This document shows, in pieces, positions 20,881 to 31,893 of a DNA stretch of 64,000 nt. Position numbers and translations under genes: made by a program. The notes beneath the pieces are model-generated. The model worked only from the letters and a program-made list of their open reading frames with translations, had not been told where the DNA came from and searched no databases. The stretch comes from Sabellastarte sp. h YS-2021 (Eukaryota; Annelida; Polychaeta; Sabellida; Sabellidae). Position 1 is the first letter of the stretch; each line of letters begins with the position of its first letter. The stretch lies in NCBI GenBank assembly GCA_964017235.1, contig OZ024927.1:47001293-47065292 (forward strand). The letters run 5' to 3'.

Positions 20881-21591
20881 GGTCGGCTGCCTGGACCAGT
20901 GCGCTCTGAAGAAGAAAAACCTGGTCGGTGCCGGTCTGAAGTCAGTTCTTCTCAGCCGGCTGTGCACTCAAACCAGTGTCCTGGCCATCCACTGCCCTTA
21001 TTACCGACATAGGGGCCGGGTCCACAAGGGTGAGACTGAGAGTGACTGAAGATGAAATTCCTTCTATGTCGTAGATCTGAAGTTCTGATGAAAACACTAA
21101 TACTCAAGCTAGGCTGGTGTGACTGATGCTTTACAGCAGAGAAGTCGGTACCAGTGCGCTCTGAAGAAATCTGAAGAATGCACCTCTTGCTTCTGTTGAG
21201 GAATTCCTTCTGTTTATAGCATAAATGCTGACGTTTCTTCCGTGAATGTAGCTGGAAGCTTACAGAAGGTACATTCAAAACAAAAGACACAGATAAAAAT
21301 ACCTTGTAAGTAATATATCCATTTCTTTCTAAATATTGTCGATCTGCCCCTAACAACACAATTGTTGAATGGGAGGAAACTAGAAAATGGCTGCCTTCAT
21401 ATTTCTCGTCAATTACTGCCCTATCATCAACACTAAATTGAGTCAACTAGGGAGTGTTTCCAGCAGATTTAATAATGTATATCCATGCTTGAGATGTAGA
21501 TAACCCTTTTAAACTAAAATATTTGCAAATAAGGGTGAAAATCCATCATAATCCACACTTTTCCTTAAAATATCTGGAGATTGTTGAAAAC

Positions 21592-21806
21592 ACGTTCGCA
21601 CAGTACACGCGCCAAACGAAAAAGATGCTATGACGTCATGTTGTCTAGACAGGAAGTAAATACCATGCGCCACCTGGCGAATGCACAGTACTGGGACCGG
21701 CCAGCCAGTGGAAACACAGGACGTCTGTTTCTGGCGTTTGGCGGGCCGGTCTGCGCCAACCGGTTTAGCAAATTGTCCATTGGATAGGATGTATTAACGC
21801 AATAAA
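21592..21806 (-). repeat. DIRS-C right terminal repeat
   Basis: Inverted relative to the left terminal repeat at 15925-16097 and nearly identical to the DIRS-A repeat at 7971-8183. Contains TGACGTCA and TCTAGA palindromes. Confidence 0.85.
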
Positions 21807-21829
21807 AAAGCATTTTGATGTGCCACTGT

Positions 21830-24000
21830 AATCATAGATCTTCTAATTCTTGTATTAATTATCAGTTATATTTTCATAGTGAATGGGATATAAAGGTTTA
21901 TGTAAAAATGTAACATGTTTTGTTATTATTCATTTATTTATTATCCCACTTGACCTAGAAGCAGGGGTCAAAGACCAGAAACACTTGGAAACGACCATGA
22001 TGTTGTGTTAGCTGTTTTCATATAATGAAGCCCTCGAATCAATAATAAGGGAGATAAGGCCTTTTCAGTGTCACAACCCAACACAGGGGTCAAAGGTCAA
22101 ATTCAACACTTCTTTGTGTAGATCTGATAAAACTAGCTGTAATATTTTAAGCTTTAGAATATCTTAATGCTTTCTGAACAATCAGCAATTGTTTTTCAAA
22201 ATGAGGCTAAAATTTTTACAGACTGTTTTAACAGCCACAAACATTCTCTGCAAATTTTGTGAAGATACATGTATCTTTATAAATGACTGACAAAGCTTAT
22301 GTGAAAATATGACAGACGCACGCATGCACATAAGACGTTTTATGATCTCCCAACCCTGACCTTTGCTTGGCAGGCAAGAGATAAAAAAAGTAATTAATAG
22401 AAAAGTACTATGTTTGACAGATCCGCAACATAATATATTTTCCGTAAGAAAAACATTGTGTTTGAACTAAATGCACTTGCTATATTAGGGTTTAGCCTAG
22501 GTGTGATTACCTCGGCTCTACATCGTTTGTACAGCCATGGCAAACCCCACACAAAACTGGAGATTTGCATGAAATCCTTTTCTGTTGAATCAACTTTGAT
22601 ATGATTAAATTTAAAGGATACAGAAAAGCTATAGTTAACACAACTTTTATACTAAAATAACATTTTCATTTTTTTTTTACAAAAATGGACCAAAAAACAT
22701 TGAAAATGGGGAAATGTAATTTACACAATTATGTGTGTATGTTGATGAAAGGTAATAAAATAGTTGTTGGAACAAATTTCCACTTCTATGTGTGTCATGC
22801 CATGGATCCACATGTGAGTAAAGTAGAGCAGAGGCAATCACATCCAGTTTTAGCAATACAATACAATATTCCAGGAAACAAATGAGGGCAAAACAATTTA
22901 TTTGGTTTTCACAGTCCTATTAACAAAATCCCCTTATATAGAATACTGTAAATAGCCTGCTTATTTAACTGAATAATATTTTTTTCCAACTTGGATATTA
23001 ATGCTATTTTTAGTTGAATCATCTCTGATTTAGGTGAATTATGACCTCATTCGCCCGCACAAAATCAGCTATAAAATGTACTTTGGCATAGTAATCTACA
23101 CCCTAAACCTGCTGCACTACATTTTCTCTTGCTGAGTTAACTTTTGATACTGAAATGACATAACATCTTAACTGAAAGGGGTACTGTATGTATGGTTGAA
23201 TATGCTAAAGTATGAAACAAAACAAGCATAGAAGACAGAGGAACAGTTACGACTATGGAACAGTTCAATCACCATTCATCAGAATTCAGTTGTGAATTCT
23301 GGAGTCCACAAGAAGATAATAGCCATAAAGATTAGAAGACCAAAGTGAAGCAGCTGCAGCAACTGGGTAAAAGTAGCGGCCATTAGAAAATAAGGTATGT
23401 TGAAGATGGTCATGTATTCAGCAGTGACAACTGGATTCAACCAGATGATCTCCATCCATGAAGCAAGCTGCCAAAAGCCGCCCAGATCCATCTATATTAT
23501 TTTCAGCCAGACAGAGCCTCTGATAGCCATCTACTGTGGCCAGTAGATGCCTATATAGACTATGGATAGTACAATGCCAGTTCTGGCAGCCATCTAAAGT
23601 TGCCAAAACAGCCACCTATAGCCAACCATATCCATCTATATCATTTCCAGCCATATATGGCTGCCAGTAGCCATATACAAGCCATCAGCAACCACCTATA
23701 TGCATGGCCTAGATATTCTATATTAAATCCAGCTTTGTGGCTATTATTCTATGAGTAATAATAATCGGTACCCAAGTATTTTATTGTTCAGTCCCCATAA
23801 ATTAAAATTTGTTAATGAACTTTTTAAATCACTACCTATTATTACATCACATTGGAGTCTATAATTCTGCTTTGGTGATGGTAACTTGATTTATTTGCAC
23901 CACTTTTTACAATTTAACAAATTATCTATTACTTTGATTTGCATGTTGGATTAATGTGAATAGCTTGAATCCCTTGAGTTGCTTGCTTCCTGTTCTGTTA
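21830..24000. other. Non-coding region with diverged repeats
   Basis: 21830-22390 is a degenerate copy of the hairpin-ended repeat of 12561-12916 (TTTATGATCTCCC...AGAGATAAA). From 22400 to 24000 I see no convincing exon. 23490-23700 has loosely repeated ATATGGCTGCCAGTAGCC-like words. Short ORFs here lack family motifs. Confidence 0.4.
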
Positions 24001-24006
24001 TTTTCC

Positions 24007-24276
24007 TTAAACATACTTACACAATAAGGAATCATACAGTCGAAAACTTGTACTCGGATTTGATGAAGAGCTATTGAAGATTGACTCCAGATCATAATCT
24101 GGCACTGAATCTGTTATTACACAAGGGGTCCTGTGAGGAATCTGTCTCTGACAACTGGATGTACTTTGAAGTACCTCGAGATTCAATAGTGAATATAGTT
24201 TAATGCTGCTTGGAGATCCTAGAATTTCCTGTGGTTGTGTGAGAGATGTCTTGCAAGGTAAATTGAGATTCAGCAT
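24007..24276 (-). other. Ser/Pro-rich ORF with donor-like end, weak exon candidate
   Basis: 90 codons of low-complexity, Ser-rich sequence (SIFNSSSSNPSTSFRLYDS). It runs into a perfect GTAAGTATG donor-like site near its end, but I find no clear acceptor and recognise no family. It could be an exon of an unidentified minus-strand gene together with 24692-25050, or chance. Confidence 0.2.
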
Positions 24277-24495
24277 TAAATCTGGTGTTACGAATCTTAC
24301 GATGCATCGAGGTAATATTGAAATGCAATTTCAGTATCAATATTAAACTCTAATATGGCTTTGCCTGTCGATCCATATTGAAATAATGTAAAATGCATTA
24401 CTTTGCACCTACTGATCCTTATCAAAACTTGTTTTGTTAATGTATAAAATATACAGAACTGACCACGAATTTAATACAAGCTCACTATAGAAGTA

Positions 24496-24656
24496 TAGTA
24501 GAACCTCTATTATCCAAATTTTCAATTATCCAGCCTCAAACCCCCTCTCCCAACTCCATTTAAACAGGTTATTTTAGGCTTTCTATTGTCAGAACTTTCT
24601 ATTATCTGATCCAATTGTTACTCCCCCAAAAAGGTTGGATAATAGAGGTTCTACTG
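24496..24656. mobile_element. pogo/Tigger-like MITE, ~160 bp
   Basis: Terminal inverted repeats AGTAGAACCTCTATTATCC (24497-24515) and GGATAATAGAGGTTCTACT (24637-24655) with no coding capacity between them. The AGTAGAACCTC terminus is characteristic of pogo/Tigger-type Tc1-mariner MITEs. A TA precedes the left end, but a clean TA duplication is not seen on the right. Confidence 0.8.
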
Positions 24657-24691
24657 TTTTTAGACTTTGTCAAAATTCTCATAATAATCTT

Positions 24692-25050
24692 TTAATTTAT
24701 GAATATTGATGATGAAAGTACAGGTAATTGATAAACTACAACACTATTTTTTGAATTCTTTCTTTTGGGTACTGGAAACAATATTGGAATTAACAGTTTT
24801 GCATTGGTGTTGAAATTCAGTATTGATTGATATGTCCTGGAGGTATCTAATGAAGGTTTCTGTTTCAGTATTTGATAGATGTCTTGGGGGTGCTGGTGAT
24901 TCTGAAGGCATTGAGTCAGCTTTGCTGGAGATTCAGTAGTGAGTCTGAAAACTTCCTGTACAGGTGGGATAGGAAGAATATTATTGGTTCGACAGATCAT
25001 CCAACTGAGAGCAAGAGTGTGAGATACTGTGCCACTCAGATCCGCCAGAG
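24692..25050 (-). CDS. Candidate host exon, unknown protein
   Basis: An open minus-strand frame follows a TTATTCCATACAG acceptor-like site near 25050 and runs about 115 codons to a TAA at 24692. It contains PIPPVQEVFRLTTESPAKL and QNHQHPQDIYQILKQKPS. I recognise no family. The plus strand is also partly open here, so coding is uncertain. Confidence 0.25.
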
Positions 25051-25694
25051 TATCTGTATGGAATAACAGGGTTAAGTAAAATTGACCAAAATGTGCTCTA
25101 CATGTTTGGCTACATATATGAGAATATAATAATTTTAAATTAAAAATATATTTAATAAAATCAATAGAGGTCTGAACCTAAGGAAGTCATACTTTGCATA
25201 TAAAACGTAACATAAAGGACTTGGAAAACGTTAAAAACTTTAAAATCACCAGATATACCAACTTTTGAATTTTGACAGAAATTTTCTTACGTAACAATCT
25301 TGATGTTAAAAACTTAAAACATGCATATCCTTGTGGTGTCAGTTTTTGACGGTGTAATGCCATATTTTACACCTCTACCATATTTTACACCCTTTCTTTG
25401 ATCTTTTAGGGATGTATTTTATGGCTATAATATTTTACACCACTAACAATGGGGGATTAATGGGGTGTAAAATATGACTGCCATATTTTACACCCCTACC
25501 AAAAGTTACACCCCCTACTAGTCCTTACATAGCAAATCAATGGGGGATTAGGAGCAAACCCTTTATTGGTTAGATTTCAATTGAATTTGGAAATTGTCTA
25601 TTGTCTAACTACTGCTGAGAATGTGATTGTTTTACTTTTAGATTGTAAGGTCTTTTGTCTATTGACTCTTTGAGTTGATTTGTTTGGCTATGTG

Positions 25695-25804
25695 TTTATT
25701 TTTTTTTTTTTTTTTTTTATTTGGGGTTTTACGTCGCTTTCAACACTGTATAGGTCATATCACGACGGGTAGTTGGAAGGGCAGAGGAAACCAGTACATA
25801 GGTG
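25695..25804 (-). mobile_element. 5'-truncated SINE with 13-bp target duplication
   Basis: The 3' part of the SINE family seen at 10226-10440 (CCCGTCGTGATATGACC, GTGTTGAAAGC, poly-A), here on the minus strand with about 20 terminal A. Exact duplication GTTTGGCTATGTG at 25682-25694 and 25805-25817. It splits the basic tail of the Ulp1-like gene. Confidence 0.9.
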
Positions 25805-26300
25805 GTTTGGCTATGTGACTTGGTAAATGGATTAGTCTTAGATTTGCCTTTTATTTTAGCATTCTTTTCAACTTGATTTGTTTCATTTGTGGTTAAGTGA
25901 CTAGCTAAGCCAACAGGATTAATTGGTATTGTTGAAAAACTTTTTTTAGATGTTTTTGGGAGATACATCTCCTCCATGATAATCTTACATAAATTCCTGT
26001 TATTTACACATACATACTGTCACAGATGTACACTTCTTGTTGTTTCACAGCACAGGCAATCCCATGCTTTCTAGATGACTGATAAATCACCTGAACACTG
26101 CCATAGTCTAAACCTATATGTTCACAGTGTTCTGTGTTGTGAAGAACAAGTGTGGGCTGGAGGTGGCCTTTCTTATTTGGGAACTGTTTTTTAAGAAGGT
26201 TTGATACTGCATTAATGCATCCGTCATTTAGCTCATAATATAGAATTGTGATCCCATCTGAGAGTTTGAGATTCAAGTTCTGTATCCATACATCTGTAGT

Positions 26301-27356
26301 GGGGTGTAGGACATTTCGTACCCGGACATTTCGTACCAGGACATTTTGTACCAGGACAATTCGTACCCGGACATTTCGTACCCAGCCTAGGACATTTCGT
26401 ACCCAAAATTTAAAGTTACAATTTTTACTGTGCTCTAATGTATGTTTACCTTGTGCAAAAGTATTTTTAAAGTTTATGTTTAAAATTAGTTGTTTAAAGT
26501 TTTTGGGTCTGAAGCTCTGGAAATTGTCCATATTTTTAAATCAGTGTGTTGTCTAACATCTTTTGTTTATCATTTTTAAATTTTATATGGTGCTTTGTGG
26601 GGTTTGGAAGTTCATAGTCTGGGTCTGTTCATGTATTTACTGTTAAGGTATCTATTCTGCGGGAGACAATATCATTAACTGATTATTTGATTTAATGTTA
26701 TTCCTTCAATAAAGATTTTACTCATACCTTTTCAGCCTTTTTTTCTTTTTCTATGAAGCCACAAACTTGGTCACTAATAGGACCTCTGTTTTCTGTGACA
26801 CTTGACTCTATTAACAGTTAATCCCCAGCAGATTATTTTTGCAAACATGAAAACAGAAAGACAAAAACATGTGCAAACCCTAAATAAAGCTTGTCATCCT
26901 ATGAAACAAAACAAGTGTCACCTGGTAAACCCATTAAGCTGTTGATAAAAGAACAGGAGGGATTCTGTGCTCTCTGACATTCATTACACAATTTATTTGT
27001 TTTGTTCTAATATTTATTCTATTATGATTGTTAAAACTGGAAAATATGTAAAGTGGCTGAAGTTAAAGTGATTTTTAAATTATAGACTCTAAAACAATAT
27101 TTGTTGATGAACTTTAAATCCAACACATATTTTCTTTCCAAAAGCTGAAACCTTGAAACTCAAAAAACCTTGTACTTTGTGCCAACTGAGAAAGTGCTAT
27201 AAAATTTCAATAAAATCTACCAATAAATAAAAGATTTTGAATTTTTAAATTTTGAGTACGAAATGTCCTGGCCTGGGTACGAAATGTCCGGGTACGAATT
27301 GTCCTGGTACGAAATGTTCCGGTACGAAATGTCCGAGTACGAAATGTCCGTACCCC
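26301..27356. mobile_element. Inner foldback element with iterated GGTACGAAATGTCC repeats
   Basis: Left arm 26301-26402 is a run of GGACATTTCGTACC units; right arm 27255-27356 is a run of the reverse complement. Ends are GGGGTGTAGGACATTTCG and CGAAATGTCCGTACCCC. Flanking duplication TCTGTAGT(G) at 26293 and 27357 (8 bp, or 9 depending on the boundary). The ~850-bp middle is AT-rich with no ORF of note. Its superfamily is unknown; 8-9 bp duplications fit hAT-like or MULE-like transposition. Confidence 0.85.
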
Positions 27357-27582
27357 TCTGTAGTGCTACCACTATCTACAGCTTGGGTGTGTTCTGTATC
27401 ACAATTGCATTTTTTAAGAGACTCTTTAACTTTTTCACTCCTTTCACTCTTCTGACACTCATCGGATACTGGGCAATGATATTCCTTGAATCTTATGGAA
27501 TTGTAAGTTTTTTCAAGAACCTTTTGTGTTTTTAGATTCTTAAGCCTGTAAACCTCTTTGTCTATCTCCTCAATAATTTCAT

Positions 27583-29750
27583 AGTTCTAACTTGTTAAAA
27601 GTTTCTAGATGAGAAACCACAGCTAAGTTGGTCAATGGACCCATTTTGTTCATTATGTGATATAAATCAAACCAAAAGAGACAATAACCTATGTATTACC
27701 TAGTAATGTAAGTCTCTTTGAAGTCAATAAATGAAAACACTAATAGTACACAAAACAAGAACCCCAGGTGAGAAGCCACAGTTAGCTTTAAAGCCTTGCA
27801 CATAGTTGCAGGTCTAGTGGCAAGATTCCAATCAAAGGGCTGTGGTGACTAGACAACAATAGGGATAATTTCAGTTAGGGACTAACCTAGTGAATACAAG
27901 TCAAGAAAAATGGTTTGGCCTCTCACTTCAAAGGAAAATATATAGAAATGATTTTGTCCCACTGTATTAAAGGTGTATATTCATATTTCAAAAGTGCTTT
28001 AATTTTACATTCCCTGTATAGACAACTGCATACAAGGTCCACATAAGTAAACAGTATGGGAAAAACAGCCTGTAAAGTTATAAAAAATGACAATTTTTTT
28101 TTTTTTTTATTCTCAAAATTCGGGCCGAAAAATGTAGATGGCATTTGTGGTGTTGTCTGTTTTGTGGCAAAACAACACACAAGAAGTAATTACTTCATGT
28201 TGATTGACAGGTGTAGCTCATTGACAAGTTTTGTATGAAATCACCTTTTTTGGTGATTTTTTACGTTTTATATTAAAGTAGGAGGTCGCACATGTCATGT
28301 GATATGAGGATAGCTGAAAAACAAAAACAAATACGTCTTGGAGAAGTAAAAATATTGTAAAATATATGCTTATGCATAGCATGATCATTCCTAGTGAACT
28401 TTAAGATTTGGCCAAAATTTCTGAATATACACTTTTAACACTAAATATATTTTATTTCATTCAGTTTATTGTTCTTCGACATTTATTTGTGAATTAACTG
28501 AAAAGTCATTGAAAAATAAAATAATTAGCTATTATTATTTAGATGGGCCATCAAATATTTTAAACATATTTTACAATTTGTGAACAAAGGAATGATTTTT
28601 TTAAGTTTTAATGCTTAATTTGTGGGTGTTTATAGCTGCTGAACTTCACTTATTTCATAAATGTAGAAACTGTAAAGAAATCCACCGGGAGGTGTAAAAT
28701 ATGGCAGGGGGTTGTAGAATATGGCAAGTGCTGTAAAATATGGCAAGTGAACTTGCCATATATTACATCATCATGCATTTTATGTGGGGTGTAAAATCTG
28801 CCACTACACCAGTCTAACATAGTTTAATCCTTTTTCATTTGTTATTTAATATTTTAGAAATATATTGTTTATTTGACAACTTTAAATATAAATGATATTT
28901 TCTGTTATTTTACTTTTTTATACTCAATTCAATTTCTATGTAGACTGGCTTCTTATTTTGCAATTGGTTGTCATCTACAGAAAAATAAAATCAATTAAAA
29001 GTATCCAAAATATATTAACACTTTTCTAGTTTTCACCTTGGTCCTGTTTAAATCAATAATTCAACTTATAAATTGAATAATTGTTTGAACTGTAACACAA
29101 ATATTGTAAATATTATTCTTTTATGAAGGGGCACGTCAAATTACTTTCACAGAACACTATATCTTTATGTCTTTAAAATTCATTTTGAAGGATATTTATT
29201 CCATTTAGTTTCAAGAGGAAACACGTGATTTTATGTTAATGAGCTTTAACGTGGTTTCTTTTTGTTATAACATCCACATTCCACAAATCAAAATATTTTA
29301 TTGCATGTTTTCCTTATATTGCCGGTTGAACTAACACATGTTGTCAGTGACAATAGCTTAAAACAAGCAATCAGTGCCCGTGAACGGGCTTTGTGTCAGC
29401 TGACTGTGTGTTTTGAGTTTCAGAGTAGGAGTGACAGAAGAAAAGGAAACAAAAGTTGTGCCCTGCAAATGGTATTCAGAAGGAAAGTAACAAGGTAACT
29501 GTTTAGGTGTAAAAAAGTAGGTTAAAAACATATTTAAAGAAAATATTGCAAATGCAATAGTTTTTGAGTTACAACTAATTAACTGATCAACAGAAAAATA
29601 GTATCAGAGATGCCCGTACCCCACAGCCTAGGGAAATATTTTTAACACCATGAGATATGGAAGTACTGTATCAGTACAAACTTCAGGATACTTTCAGAGC
29701 ACTGTCAGTTATATAAAGGTCCAAACAATGTTTAAATGGAGAAAATAATG
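27583..29750. other. Non-coding AT-rich region
   Basis: No convincing gene on either strand. It holds the right GTGTAAAATATGGC block (28690-28803), a T17 run near 28095-28110 and, at 29500-29600, one unit of the repeat family of 30335-30990. Confidence 0.4.
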
Positions 29751-30297
29751 TCCTAACCAATGTCCCTACCACGTATCAACTTCCTACACCTTACGGTTTC
29801 CGAGATATAGCCCGCACAAGATTTTATAGGTCAAGGTCACTACGGCAAGGTCAAATCAAGGTCAGACCATGACGTTGCACACCTACACCCCCTAACCAAT
29901 GTCCCTACCAAAGATCAACTTCCTACACCTTACAGTTTCCGAGATATAGCCCAGACAAGATTTTATAGGTCAAGGTCACTACGGCAAGGTCAAATCAAGG
30001 TCAGACCATGACGTTGCACACCTACACCCCCTAACCAAGGTCCCTACCAAATATCAACTTCCTACACCTTACGGTTTCCGAGATATAGCCCGGACAAGAT
30101 TTTATAGGTCAAGGTCACTACAGCAAGGTTAAAGGTCAAATCAAGGTCAGACCATGACGTTGCACACCTACACCCATTAACCAATGACCCTACCAAGTAT
30201 CAACTTCCTACACCTTACGGTTTCTGAGATACAGCCCGGACAAACTTTTTCCTGCCGCCCGCCCACCCACCCATCCGGACACCATGGGTGAAAACAA
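29750..30297. repeat. ~143-bp tandem array rich in AGGTCA half-sites, ~4 copies
   Basis: Units start near 29752, 29892, 30034 and 30178 with CTAACCAATGTCCCTACC, CAACTTCCTACACCTTACGG, TTTCCGAGATATAGCCCGGA, then TAGGTCAAGGTCACTACGGC and AAATCAAGGTCAGACCATGA. Copies are nearly identical. Each complete unit has about four AGGTCA words, two of them in the extended form TCAAGGTCA. Confidence 0.9.
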
Positions 30298-30327
30298 TAC
30301 CCCGACAGCCTTAAGGGCTGTGGGGTA
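30298..30327. other. Hairpin TACCCC-ACAGCC/GGCTGT-GGGGTA
   Basis: Twelve paired bases with a one-base mismatch pair and a short TTAAG loop directly after the AGGTCA array and a CCGCCCGCCCACCC run. Same layout as the hairpins at 12887 and 13123. Confidence 0.7.
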
Positions 30328-30334
30328 AAAAACC

Positions 30335-30990
30335 TCAAAATAGCTATAGCTCAACTGTGGGAAGAGCTACAGGTCTGCAAATTTACTATGTTATAGCTGA
30401 CCCAAACGTAGGTGAACAACATATTTATAGAAAAATACTTTAAATGCAATATTTTTCAAGTTACAACTGATTTACTCAACAGTGAGAATCTGAGAATAGC
30501 TATTACACAGCTATGCCATAAGCTACACGTCTCCAATTTTACAATGTTATAGCTAATTCAAAAGTAGATGAATAACAATAATTATTTAAACAAATTCTCC
30601 AAATGCAAAAGTTTTCATGTTACAACTGATTTACTCAACAGTGAGAACCTGAAAGTAGCTATTGCTTGGCTATGCAATGACATATAGGTCTGCAATTTTA
30701 CTATGTTATAGCTGACCCAAAAGTAGATGAACAACATATTTATAGAAAATACTTTAAATGCAATAGTTTTCAAGTTACAACTGATTTACCCAACAGTGAA
30801 AACTTGAGAATAGCTATTACATAGCTATGCCATGAGCTACACAATGACAATTTTACAATGTTATAGCTAATTCAAAAGTAGATGAATAAGATATTGAAAC
30901 AAAATTCTCTGAATATGTAATGGTTTTCAAGTAACAACTGATTTACTCAACAGAGAAAACCTCAAAGTAGCTATTACTCAGCTATGCAGT
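30335..30990. repeat. ~155-bp tandem array, ~4 copies, alternating unit types
   Basis: Units contain AATAGCTATTRCNCAGCTATG, GAGCTACAGGTCTGCAATTTTACTATGTTATAGCTGA, CAAAAGTAGATGAAYAA, AAATGCAATAGTTTTCAAG and TTACAACTGATTTACTCAAC in order. Odd and even units differ consistently (GACCCAAAAG versus AATTCAAAAG), giving a ~310-bp super-period. Single relatives occur at 12330-12560 and 29500-29600. Confidence 0.8.
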
Positions 30991-31774
30991 GAGCTTTCAA
31001 TGAAGTTTTCAAATGAAAAGTATTTGCATTTGAAAAAAATTTCAAATATTTTTCAAATACATTTTGCAAATAGTATTTTTTCTGCAAGTGACTGAATTTG
31101 CTGCTTTTTTATTTATTTATTTTTTTTTTTGCAAAGTTATTCTTTTTTTATTAATATTAATGTTATGTATCAGTGAACTCAATTTAATTTAGATTTTTGC
31201 AAATGTTTTTATAAAAGTAATAAGTTAAAAATATGTTATCTTATTGCCTTATTGGATATTACTAATATTATAAACATGCCTATTTGAAGATATTTAGCTG
31301 ATAAACAATATATCAAAGAGTGATCGCTTAAAGTGATATTGCAATTAACATAAACAAGTCTAAAACCAAACCATTGTCCGGCTTATACAAAAGCAGATTA
31401 CAAGTGGTAGTCCCATCATTGTGGATTTGTGTAAAAATACATAAACAAAAACAAACATTCAGTAAAAGGTTACTTGGAAGATTCAAGATGTCAGGAAAGA
31501 TTAAGTCTTATGTTTGACAACACTCTTCTGTTATGAATAACCCTGATTAAAAAGGAAAGTATGGTGTGAGGCAGTGAGTGGAATCGCCTCAATTTTCGTG
31601 GTCGATTATTCGTCCATTTTTCCGACCGATGATCGACCCATAATCGACTTTTTTACTCCACTCTTGGCCAATATATCATGAAACACATTCCGGGATGAAG
31701 GATATGTCAATCCGGTAAGAATAACGGTGTTTCCGACATTTAGTACCCACAAAAAGCACTCACATCCGGTAAAT

Positions 31775-31893
31775 ATGGCGGTAGTTATAAACAAACACAA
31801 AATTCGTGACAAATCTCTTGATTTATTAAAAAAAAGTTTAGGAAACTACCTAAAATATAGAAAATACGTGGATATTGAGACACATAAAGAAGG
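31775..31893 (+). CDS. Candidate first coding exon of a host gene
   Basis: ATG in the context AATATGGCGG opens 39 codons (MAVVINKHKIRDKSLDLLKK start, ending VDIETHKE) and runs into GG|GTAAGA, a good splice donor, leaving two bases over. The 150 bp upstream is relatively CpG-rich for this region (CCGACCGATGATCGACCC, CCGGTAAG), as expected near a promoter. I do not recognise the protein and have not found exon 2. The following 900 bp leads into an inserted LINE. Confidence 0.35.

Larger units (their letters stand above)
15893..21806 (-). mobile_element. DIRS-C: DIRS-type tyrosine-recombinase retrotransposon, decayed
   Basis: Bounded by inverted terminal repeats (left ~15925-16097, right 21592-21806) that share CGCCAAAC, TGACGTCA, TCTAGACAGGAAG and TCCATTGGATAG. 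Between them, on the minus strand and in DIRS order, are a degenerate gag region, RT, RNase H and tyrosine recombinase, all with stops or frameshifts. Its left end is about 40 bp from the first recognised MEI4 exon. Confidence 0.85.
25590..27582 (-). pseudogene. Ulp1-like gene interrupted by a foldback element and a SINE
   Basis: Minus-strand coding sequence is visible in three pieces: 27582-27366, 26292-26004 and 25980-25590. The first has a Lys/Glu-rich stretch (KYHCP-like Cys, ERSEKVKESLKKCNC). The second has ITILYYELNDGCINAVSNLL, HLQPTLVLHNTEHC and KQQEVYICDSMY, which resembles the region of C48/Ulp1-like proteases found in many transposons and their host relatives. The third is a basic tail. 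The frame reads through the foldback insertion point once the insert and one target duplication are ignored. A stop/frameshift at ~26004 and the SINE in the tail break it further. Whether it was a host or a transposon gene is open; no catalytic triad can be confirmed. Confidence 0.5.
25351..28803. mobile_element. Possible outer foldback element with iterated GTGTAAAATATGGC inverted repeats
   Basis: 25351-25516 carries several copies of GCCATATTTTACACC (also as a local palindrome). 28690-28803 carries several copies of the reverse complement GGTGTAAAATATGGC. Inverted terminal blocks made of short tandem subrepeats are typical of foldback transposons. The interior includes the broken Ulp1-like gene. 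No target duplication was identified, so the two blocks could also be unrelated copies of a local repeat. Confidence 0.4.

Noticed and set aside
26248..27535. Plus-strand ORFs with repeated TFRTRTFR or GTKCPGTKCP peptides
   Set aside because: They are translations of the tandem GGTACGAAATGTCC arms of the foldback element, not genes.
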